The notes below the pieces were generated by a model. It was not told where the DNA came from. It made no database searches and worked only from the letters and a program-made list of their open reading frames with translations. Positions 56,403 through 62,820 of a stretch of 62,820 bases of DNA are shown here, piece after piece. The stretch is from Plesiocystis pacifica SIR-1 (GTDB lineage Bacteria; Myxococcota_A; Polyangia; Nannocystales; Nannocystaceae). Location of the stretch: contig NZ_ABCS01000057.1 in NCBI RefSeq assembly GCF_000170895.1, forward strand, positions 1 to 62,820, in the 5' to 3' direction. The position numbers and the translations under genes were made by a program. Every line of letters starts with the position of its first letter. Position 1 is the stretch's first letter.

Positions 56403-57335
56403 CTACCCGAGCGCGCGATCGAGGCTCGAGGCCGTCTTGGCCTGGGCGATCCAGCGTTCGAGGACCTCGAGCTCCGTGCAGTCGCGGATGCGCGCTCGAG
56501 TGCGCTCGTCGGTGGGCAGGCCGCGGAGCTCGAGGATCGTGCGCAGGACCTCGCGGGCGCCCTCGAGCTTGCCTTGGGCGAGGCCTTGACTCAGGCCCAG
56601 GTTCAGGCCCTCGAGGTGTCCGTCGTGGAAGGCTCCGCTCTTTCGTTCGGCTTCGGTGAGTTCGTAGCGCTGTTGCATGGTGAGTGCTCCGATGAGCCGC
56701 GCCCGGTCTTCGTGGGGAAGGACGCTGGCCAGGCTCGAGGCGTAGCGCCATCGCCGTTGATCCGCAAAGGCCAGGGCCGCACGCATGCCGACCATGAACA
56801 CCTCTTCGTCTCCGTGGGCGCCGTGGATCATGGCCGAGAGGATGGCGTAGTGGGGCCGCGCTCGAGCGACGGTGTCCGAGACCACTCGCGGCATGTTCTG
56901 CCGGTCGAGGACCAGCAAAGCTTCCCGGGGCGGTCGCTCGAGCTGACCCAGGCTGCGCGCCCATCGAGCGACCGTGTCGTTGAGCGGGATGAACAGCACG
57001 CTCGTGGCTCGCTCGAGGCGCTCGGCGAGCAGGGCCCAGTAGACCCACAGGCGAAAGCGCTTGTGGCGGTCGACCCGACCTTGAACCTCGACGAGGAGCG
57101 CCGCGCCCTCGGAGGCGTCCCGAGGATGGGCCACCTCGGCGGACAGCGCGAGGTCGGGGCGGAGCTCGCCGGTGTCGCCGAGGCAAGGGATGAAGCGATC
57201 GAGCTCGCCGCGTCGCTCCGTGAACGCGGTCAGCGAGGGGAGCGCGACACCAAATATGGACTCGAGCAGTTCGAAGGCGAGGCGCGGGTGATCCCGAAAG
57301 ATCCAGATCAGGCCCTGGTGGTGGCTGCTCGGCAT
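56403..57335 (-). CDS. PD-(D/E)XK-like protein of the Rpn/transposase-like group
   Basis: A 310-residue soluble protein. The N-terminus HQGLIWIFRDHPRLAFELLE, then RPDLAL and LVEVQG (Asp...Glu-x-Gln) resemble the PD-(D/E)XK nuclease core of recombination-promoting Rpn/YhgA-like proteins. The C-terminus is helical, with GLSQGLAQGKLEGAREVLRT in the helix typical of that group. Nuclease activity is not certain because the final motif residue is Gln. It converges on the pigment operon with a 43-base gap. Confidence 0.65.
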   Translation of the reverse strand: MPSSHHQGLIWIFRDHPRLAFELLESIFGVALPSLTAFTERRGELDRFIPCLGDTGELRPDLALSAEVAHPRDASEGAALLVEVQGRVDRHKRFRLWVYWALLAERLERATSVLFIPLNDTVARWARSLGQLERPPREALLVLDRQNMPRVVSDTVARARPHYAILSAMIHGAHGDEEVFMVGMRAALAFADQRRWRYASSLASVLPHEDRARLIGALTMQQRYELTEAERKSGAFHDGHLEGLNLGLSQGLAQGKLEGAREVLRTILELRGLPTDERTRARIRDCTELEVLERWIAQAKTASSLDRALG

Positions 57336-57432
57336 CGCCAGGGATGAAGAGCAAGGGGCGTGCCGCTCGAATCCTTCATGATTTCAGTGGCCGCGTCGGT
57401 CGCGGCGGCTCGTCTGCTGGACGCTGGCCGGG

Positions 57433-57873
57433 CTATGGGCCGGCCGGCGCGGGAAACACGAACTCGACCTCGCCAGTCTTGGCTCGGACGCCCGCCTCGA
57501 TCCACCCGCGGTGCCGATAGAGCCGCTCGGCTCGGGTCTCCGCCGCCGTCACCAACCAGATCCGGTCGACCCCGACCTCGACCATCCACCCCTCGACGCG
57601 CTCCATCAGGGCGCTGCCGATGCCTCGCCCCTCGTGGGCCTCGCGGACGAAGAGCGCCCACACGTCGCCCTGCGTCTTTCGCCCGCACGCGAAGCCGACG
57701 ACCTCGCCGTCTCGCTCGCAGACCCACGCTCGGCCGTCGACGGTCATGGCCTGGACGTAGTCCTCGTGGCCGATCACGGCGTGGACCAGGGCGTTCTCGC
57801 GGACGTTGTTGCGGATCGACATCATCGCGGGGATGTCGTCGACGCGGGCGACTCGGTAGCAAAGCGCGGCCAT
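57433..57873 (-). CDS. GNAT-family acetyltransferase
   Basis: A 146-residue N-acetyltransferase with the acetyl-CoA pyrophosphate motif in HEGRGIGSALMERVEGW and the usual beta-strand pattern before it (VCERDGEVVGFACG). The final AERLYRHRGWIEAG is a GNAT C-terminal hallmark. The substrate is unknown. It is monocistronic, 97 bases downstream of the nuclease-like gene. Confidence 0.9.
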   Translation of the reverse strand: MAALCYRVARVDDIPAMMSIRNNVRENALVHAVIGHEDYVQAMTVDGRAWVCERDGEVVGFACGRKTQGDVWALFVREAHEGRGIGSALMERVEGWMVEVGVDRIWLVTAAETRAERLYRHRGWIEAGVRAKTGEVEFVFPAPAGP

Positions 57874-57918
57874 GCCGGCAGACCATGGATCGAGCCCTGG
57901 GGATCGGCAACGGGAGCG

Positions 57919-58740
57919 TCAAAAGCGAAAGCCGGCGCCGCCACTGAGCCCGCGCATGCCGAGGAAGGCGGCGTCGAAGTAGGCCGTGCCGCGCCGACCG
58001 ATGAGCAGGTTGAAGCCGCAAGCCACGGACACGTGGTACAGATCGCTGCCGGTGGTCCGGGCCCCTTCGCTGCCGTCGGCTCGCCTGGGCGCGCGCCAGA
58101 ACACCGGGCCTCCGAAGGCGCGCACGGCCAGGTAGGGGCTGAAGGCGTCGCCGAGGGTCCAGCCCACGCTGAGGTCGGCCTTGGCGTCGAGGGCGTGGAG
58201 GCCCCGGCGCTCCCCGGCCTCGGCGAAGCTCGGATCCGGGGTCGGGGTGGTCCGGGTGGTCGAGGTCGAGGAGCCGCTGAAGGTGCCGAGCACGAGCAGG
58301 TAGGGGATGGCGGGCTTGGTCCCGAAGTAGCGCCGCCCGAGGGTGAAGGCCCACACGAGGCCCGGGTGGATGGTCCAGGTCTCGCTCGAGTTGCGCACGC
58401 CCTCGATGCGCCCGCCGCCGTGGGGGCCGAGGCCCGCGCCGAGCACGAGGCCCTTGGGCAAGGTGGTGACGAAGCTGAGGGTTTGGCTCTGCTGGCGGAA
58501 GCGGTGGCGGGTGCCGTCGGAGAAGATCAGCCGGGTGTCGCTGAAGCCGTAGGCGAAGCCCACCCCAAAGCGCTTGGGGCTCTCCTCGGGGAGGTTGGCG
58601 GAGCAGCCGGTCGGACCGACCGGAGCGCTGACGCCTCAGGCCTCGGCCAGGCGCGGGGCGAGCAGTCCGCAGGCGCCGAGCAGCAACGCGGGCAGGGTCG
58701 AGGCGAGGCGCGGGTGGGGTCGTCGAGTGGGCATGGGCAT
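57919..58740 (-). CDS. Outer-membrane-like protein with in-frame UGA after the signal peptide
   Basis: From ATG 58740 (TGATG overlap with the peptidase stop) the frame encodes a signal peptide ending LAEA at residue 34. Codon 35 is TGA (58636-58638), and the same frame then stays open to 57919, encoding about 240 more residues with alternating hydrophobic strands, Gly-rich turns and a terminal Phe (GGAGFRF) as in an outer-membrane beta-barrel. Without readthrough only a downstream restart at GTG 58563 (214 residues, no signal) is possible. Explanations are a nonsense mutation, a base-calling error or UGA recoding. A hairpin (58607-58623) lies 12 bases after the UGA. Confidence 0.6.
58607..58623 (-). 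other. Hairpin 12 bases downstream of the in-frame UGA
   Basis: On the minus strand CCGGUC GGUCC GACCGG folds into a 6-bp stem with the 5-base loop GGUCC. Its position and size (17 bases, 12 after UGA) resemble a bacterial selenocysteine insertion element, whose loop also carries GGUC, but no bulged U is present. GC-rich chance hairpins are common, so this is suggestive only. Confidence 0.35.
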
Positions 58741-61397
58741 CAGCCGGGCGGGTCCGCGTCGAGGGTAGCCGCTGGCGGGACCTTCTTCACGTGCTGGTCG
58801 AACCATTCGAAGGATTCGACGAGGGCGTGGAGGATCGACTGGCGCCCGCGGTAGCCGTGGGCCTCGTGGGGGAGGATGACCATGCGCGCGGTGCCGCCGA
58901 GGCCCTGGAGGGCGTGGAAGAGTCGGCGGGTCTGGATGGGGAAGGTGCCCGAGTTGTCGTCAATCTCGCCGTGGATCATCAAGATGGGCTCGTCGAGGGT
59001 GTCCGCGGCGAACATCGGCGAGACGGCGACGTAGGTGTCGGTGGCCTCCCACAGGCTGCGCCGCTCGGACTGGAAGCCGAAGGGGGTGAGGCTGCGGTTG
59101 TAGGCGCCCGAGCGCGCGATGCCGGCCTTGAACAGGTCGCTGTGCGCGAGCAAGTTGGCGACCATGAAGGCGCCGTAGCTGTGCCCGCCCACGCCGACGC
59201 GATCGCCGTCGACGGTGCCCGTGGCGACCGCGGCCGCGATCGCGGCCTCGGCCCCGTCGACGAGCTGCGGGATGAGGGTGTCGTTCATGGTCTCGGGGTC
59301 GCCGACCACGGGCATGGCGGCGTAGAGCACGGCGTAGCCCTGGGTCACGAACAGGGTCGGGGAGCTGCCGCTGAGCCGGGTGAAGCTCGTGGGCGAGGCG
59401 TCGACCTGGCCGGCCGTGCTGGCGTCGACGTACTCGACGGGGTAGGCCCACAACACCATGGGCAGGCGCTCGCCCGAGTCCGGGTCGTAGCCCGGCGGCA
59501 GGTAGAGCGTGGCCGACAGCGGCACGCCGTCCTTGCGTTTGTACTTGAGCAGCTGCTTGTCGATGGACCCGTACTTGGGGTGCGGGTGGGGGAAGGCGGT
59601 GATCTGGACGGGCTCGGTGCCCGCCGAGTCCTCGCGCTGATCGATGGCCTCGCGGTACCAGTTGGGCGGCTCCGTCGAGCTCTGGCGCCCGACGATCATG
59701 GTGTCCGTGTCCTCGACGAAGGCGGCGTAGTAGGCGTAGGCGTCGGCGGGCGCCTCGAACAGGCGCTCGGCCTCGGCGCCCTCGTCGTCGAGGTCGAGGC
59801 GATCGAGGAAGGGCCGGTCGCCGTCCGGGCTGGCGCCGTCGCCCGCGAGGTAGATGGCGCCCTCGTCGACGCGCACGACCACGCTGCCGTCGGCGAGCTC
59901 GCGGCGCACGGGATCGCCGGGGTCGCCGTAGAGGTCGTAGACGCTGCGGTCGAAGAGCACGCGGTCGTAGTCGGGGCGGGCCAGGTCGCGCAGGTGCGTG
60001 GTGCTCCACTTGCGGTCGCGGTCGTACTCGCGCATCAGGTACTGGCCCTCGCGCTCGAGCCAGGACAGGCCGGAGTAGCGGTGCTGGGTCTTGGCGAAGG
60101 TCTCCCCGTCGGCGCAGCTGCGGCCGTCGAAGGGCGCGGACAGGCGCTGGAGTCGATCGCGGTGCTCGACCTCCTTGCGCGGGTCGCCCTCGTCGAGGGC
60201 CTCGGCCCACACCAGGGTCGCCGGCTGCATGGGCTGCCAGCGGAACGCGCGGGGCCCGGTCGGGACGCCCTGGATGGGCACCTCCTCGGCCGCCGGCAGC
60301 TTAGCGATGCGCTGGGCCGGGGCGCCCGCGTCGGTCAGCGACCACAGCTCCTTGGTGTGGGCGAAGCGGTACCAGGGCACGGCGTGGGAGTAGGGCTCGG
60401 CGAGGCGCTCGACCAGGAGCCACTCGCCGTTGGGCGCGGGCGAGGCGACGGCGAACACGCCCTGGCGCGCCTTCGCGTCGTCCTTGGGCCCGAGCACGCG
60501 CAGCGAGCCGTCCAGGCCCACGTGGCCGAGCTCGCTGGTGAAGTAGTGGGCGAACAGGGCGTCGTCGAGGGGCCCCTGGAGCAGGTCGCGGTAGGTGCGG
60601 TTGGTCGCGGCGCGGCCCGAGCTCTCCTCGATGTCGGGGCCCATGGCGACGGGCGGGGCGACGGGCGCGGGGCCGCGGTCGGCGGGGACCAGCTGGACGA
60701 TGAGCCCCTCGCTCGTGGGCAACCACCGGAAGCCGTCGCCGAAGGTCGCGTTGAGCGGGCGGGCGCCGAGGCGGCGGGCGACGGGCTTGGCGAGATCGTC
60801 GACCACCCACAGCTCGACGTGGTCCTCGGCGGTGTGGGTGAAGGCGAATTTGCGGCCGTCGGGGGACCAGTCGGGGAAGCTCAGGGCCGCGGCCTCGGGC
60901 AGGCCCTCGACGGGGACGGGCTCGGCGTCCTCGCTCGAGCCCTGGGTGTCGACCACGCTCAGCCGTTGGTAAAAGCGGGTCCGCCGAACCTCGTTGGTGT
61001 CGGGGTTGATGCGCTCGCCGGCGAGGCCGAGCATGGGCTCGGCGAGCAGCGCGATGTCGGGCATGGTCGGGCGCTCGGCGAGGACCATGTGCTTGCCGTC
61101 GCCAGCCGTCGCTATCCCGGGGGTCGGGGGCGCATCGAGGATCTCCACGACCTCCGCGTCGGGCTCGCGGTAGCGGATGGTGGGCTCGATGACGGGGGCG
61201 TTCGCGTCGGCGCTCGCGGGCGACGCGTCGCCCTCGGCGGGCGACTTCTGCGCGGACGGATCGTCCGGAGATCCTTCGTCCGCGGACGAGGCCTTGAGGT
61301 AGTTCGGGGGCTCGGAAGTGCACGCGAAGACGAGCGCGAGGAGGCCGCTCGTCCACGCCGTCGCTCGGGGCGCGCGGTGGACCATGGCCCGAACCAT
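58740..61397 (-). CDS. S9-family serine peptidase lipoprotein
   Basis: An 885-residue lipoprotein (lipobox VFAC, Cys26; acidic linker to about residue 70). A beta-propeller-like middle (SFPDWSPDGRKFAFTH and similar blades) precedes a prolyl-oligopeptidase catalytic domain: GGHSYGAFMVANLLAH nucleophile, Asp in EIDDNSGTFP, His in HEAHGYRGRQS. It is probably a periplasmic or surface aminopeptidase or oligopeptidase. ATG 61397 (or a nearby in-frame ATG) starts the signal peptide. It is divergent from the peroxiredoxin gene and coupled to the following outer-membrane-like gene. Confidence 0.9.
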   Translation of the reverse strand: MVRAMVHRAPRATAWTSGLLALVFACTSEPPNYLKASSADEGSPDDPSAQKSPAEGDASPASADANAPVIEPTIRYREPDAEVVEILDAPPTPGIATAGDGKHMVLAERPTMPDIALLAEPMLGLAGERINPDTNEVRRTRFYQRLSVVDTQGSSEDAEPVPVEGLPEAAALSFPDWSPDGRKFAFTHTAEDHVELWVVDDLAKPVARRLGARPLNATFGDGFRWLPTSEGLIVQLVPADRGPAPVAPPVAMGPDIEESSGRAATNRTYRDLLQGPLDDALFAHYFTSELGHVGLDGSLRVLGPKDDAKARQGVFAVASPAPNGEWLLVERLAEPYSHAVPWYRFAHTKELWSLTDAGAPAQRIAKLPAAEEVPIQGVPTGPRAFRWQPMQPATLVWAEALDEGDPRKEVEHRDRLQRLSAPFDGRSCADGETFAKTQHRYSGLSWLEREGQYLMREYDRDRKWSTTHLRDLARPDYDRVLFDRSVYDLYGDPGDPVRRELADGSVVVRVDEGAIYLAGDGASPDGDRPFLDRLDLDDEGAEAERLFEAPADAYAYYAAFVEDTDTMIVGRQSSTEPPNWYREAIDQREDSAGTEPVQITAFPHPHPKYGSIDKQLLKYKRKDGVPLSATLYLPPGYDPDSGERLPMVLWAYPVEYVDASTAGQVDASPTSFTRLSGSSPTLFVTQGYAVLYAAMPVVGDPETMNDTLIPQLVDGAEAAIAAAVATGTVDGDRVGVGGHSYGAFMVANLLAHSDLFKAGIARSGAYNRSLTPFGFQSERRSLWEATDTYVAVSPMFAADTLDEPILMIHGEIDDNSGTFPIQTRRLFHALQGLGGTARMVILPHEAHGYRGRQSILHALVESFEWFDQHVKKVPPAATLDADPPG

Positions 61398-61477
61398 ACC
61401 CAGCGGGGGGCGTCACCAGGGCCTCCGTTTTCGCCAGCTGGCGAGTCGTGCGGAGCTTGCATAGGCTCACACGGCCC

Positions 61478-62089
61478 ATGGTCCGGTTGAGAGCAGGAGA
61501 CACCGCGCCGAGCTTCGTCGCGCAGACGATGGACGGCCAGACGATCACCAGCGAGGCGCTCGAGGAGCAGCGCGTCCTGCTGGCCTTCCGCCGCTATGCG
61601 GCTTGCCCCGTGTGTAACGAGCACCTCGCCAACTACCGTGTTCGGGACAACGAGCTGCGCCGCGCTGGCATCCGCGTCATCTCGATTTTTCACTCTCCGG
61701 CCAGCAGACTGGCGGTTTATTTCAAGCCGGCGGACCTGCCCTTCGACGTCGTCACCGACCCCGACTTCGAGCTCTACCGCGCCTTTGGGGTGGCGAAGCG
61801 GCGGGCCATCCTGTTTCGGCCCAGGAGCCTCGCGGCGGCGATTCCTGCAGCCAAACGGGGCTACGGCAGCGATCAGTGGGGGGAGTGGGACGGCACGGCC
61901 AAGATGGCACCGGCGAACTTTCTGCTCCACAGAGGTAAGGTGGCTGCCGCCCATTACGGCCGTCACCTGGGTGACGCATGGACCGTGGACGATGCGCTGA
62001 TGCGGGCGTTGGAGGTGTGGGAGGAGCCCAAGCTCGATGATCCTCGGGCCGAAGCGGCCCAAAGGACGGCCAAGCCCGCGCCGCGCTGA
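61478..62089 (+). CDS. AhpC/TSA-type peroxiredoxin-like protein
   Basis: A 203-residue thioredoxin-fold protein: LRAGDTAPSFVAQTMDGQTI, then a CPVC-type motif (RRYAACPVCNEHL) at the position of the peroxidatic cysteine, and FDVVTDPDFELYRAFGV. A second Cys makes a CxxC pair, unlike typical 2-Cys peroxiredoxins, so it may act as a reductase or atypical peroxidase. ATG 61478 matches the family start. It is monocistronic and divergent from the peptidase (80-base gap). Confidence 0.83.
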   Translation: MVRLRAGDTAPSFVAQTMDGQTITSEALEEQRVLLAFRRYAACPVCNEHLANYRVRDNELRRAGIRVISIFHSPASRLAVYFKPADLPFDVVTDPDFELYRAFGVAKRRAILFRPRSLAAAIPAAKRGYGSDQWGEWDGTAKMAPANFLLHRGKVAAAHYGRHLGDAWTVDDALMRALEVWEEPKLDDPRAEAAQRTAKPAPR

Positions 62090-62121
62090 ACACCAGGCGC
62101 CATTGTGAACGTCGGTTTGGG

Positions 62122-62766
62122 GTGCGACCCTTGGTCCATGGGCGCTGCCCCCACAGCGAGCCAACCTTCCGCCCGCTGCGTCGAGACTTCGACGTGGACC
62201 TCGAGGCCGTGGTCGACCTCGTCCCCGACACCGCCACGACCAAGGGGATGTTCGTCAATCGAGCCCTGCGCCTGGCCCCGTCCGAGGTCGACGAGGAGGA
62301 CGTCCTGACCCTCGCTGGCGCCAAGCTCCAGCGCTTCATCCCCTTCCGAGACTACGCGTGGACGGAGTTCATCCGCATCTGCGCCGCGGTCGGGGAGCTC
62401 AGCGTGGGCGAGGGGCGACGCTCCGAGGGCCTGCGCTTCGTCGGCCACTCCTTCTACCCGGAGTTCGCCGAGAGCGTGGCGGGCAAGGTCGTGTTCGGCT
62501 TCCTCGGTCGCTACGCCGACCGGGTCATCCCCCTGGGCCCGAAGGCGTGGACGATGTCCGCGACCCTGGGCGCGATCACGGGCGAGTCCGTCGGTGACCG
62601 GCACTACCGCTATCACTTCGAGGGTTTGCCGAGCGACATCGTCGAGTCCCTCTCGGTCGGGATCATCGAGGGCGCGCTGAGCTTTTGCGGGGTCGAGGGC
62701 GAGTTCCTGATCAAGGTCCTGGGCCCGACCAAGTCGGTCCTCGACATCCGCTGGTCCGAGGACTGA
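62122..62766 (+). CDS. DUF2378-like (myxobacterial TIGR02265-type) protein
   Basis: A 214-residue soluble protein with a TTKGMFVNRALRL segment, FRDYAWTEFIRICAAV and a C-terminal GIIEGALSFCGVEGEF, as in the DUF2378 family expanded in myxobacteria, which has no known role. GTG 62122 is the longest start; GTG 62194, just before the conserved part, is an alternative. The remaining 54 bases of the window hold nothing recognisable. Confidence 0.75.
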   Translation: MRPLVHGRCPHSEPTFRPLRRDFDVDLEAVVDLVPDTATTKGMFVNRALRLAPSEVDEEDVLTLAGAKLQRFIPFRDYAWTEFIRICAAVGELSVGEGRRSEGLRFVGHSFYPEFAESVAGKVVFGFLGRYADRVIPLGPKAWTMSATLGAITGESVGDRHYRYHFEGLPSDIVESLSVGIIEGALSFCGVEGEFLIKVLGPTKSVLDIRWSED

Positions 62767-62820
62767 CGTCTAGTACCGCGTGTCCGAAGTCCGTGCCGGG
62801 TTTGGAGCGGCACTGGAACC

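Noticed and set aside
62767..62820. Start of a further gene at the right edge
   Set aside because: Only 54 bases remain and no ribosome binding site plus start with coding character is visible.

Overview
The window is about 70% GC with tightly packed genes, many GTG/TTG starts and many ATGA/GTGA overlaps. Its gene content points to a myxobacterium (Myxococcota), probably of the Nannocystis/Enhygromyxa type. The signs are large Ser/Thr kinases fused to ATPase and histidine-kinase domains, many acidic low-complexity lipoproteins, a DUF2378-like protein, an MXAN_5187-like protein and an aryl-polyene pigment cluster. The lineage call is inference from gene content; no rRNA or tRNA gene is visible.

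Layout. 1-16.1 kb: site-2 protease RseP, an MXAN_5187-like protein, a PA14 lipoprotein, a 1,889-residue kinase/ATPase/GAF/PAS/histidine-kinase hybrid, then an overlapping minus-strand set (Ser/Thr kinase, bioA, lipoprotein) and two small proteins. 16.2-21.9 kb: a plus-strand signalling operon with a helical protein, a sigma-54 response regulator, a TPR membrane histidine-kinase-like protein and a second response regulator; both receivers share an unusual insertion. 22.0-23.6 kb: a YciA-like thioesterase, a small lipoprotein and a MutH/Sau3AI-like nuclease.

23.6-27.1 kb is a mobile-DNA layer cake. The 5' end of a class C group II intron lies just after a hairpin. Next to it an IS1182-type element sits between 97-bp direct repeats. 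That element's transposase is split by an IS3-type element whose two ORFs are arranged for -1 frameshifting. A hydrolase lipoprotein gene and a ~650-bp low-GC non-coding stretch follow.

28.6-38.7 kb is mostly housekeeping: argB, a CorC-type protein, a CAP lipoprotein, a GST, nadE, a UvrD-type helicase, a DPP-IV-like peptidase and a DUF6918-like protein.

39.0-56.4 kb is an aryl-polyene cluster: two acyl carrier proteins, an aryl ligase fused to a dehydratase, a glycosyltransferase, an LpxL-type acyltransferase, a MIO ammonia-lyase, LolA-like and DUF3261 lipoprotein factors, an MMPL exporter, ketosynthase, chain-length-factor-like protein, dehydratase, ketoreductase, a second ketosynthase and a halogenase-like flavoprotein. 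The likely logic: the lyase makes an aryl-acrylic acid, the ligase loads it on a carrier protein, the KS/KR/DH set extends it to a conjugated polyene, and the acyltransferase, exporter and lipoprotein factors attach the pigment to a lipid and place it in the outer membrane. Two minus-strand genes interrupt the run.

56.4-62.8 kb: a PD-(D/E)XK-like protein, a GNAT acetyltransferase, an outer-membrane-like protein whose frame carries a UGA just after the signal peptide with a hairpin behind it, an S9 peptidase lipoprotein, a peroxiredoxin-like protein and a DUF2378-like protein.

No CRISPR array, replication origin or convincing sigma-factor promoter was recognised. Residue positions are hand-counted and approximate where so stated.
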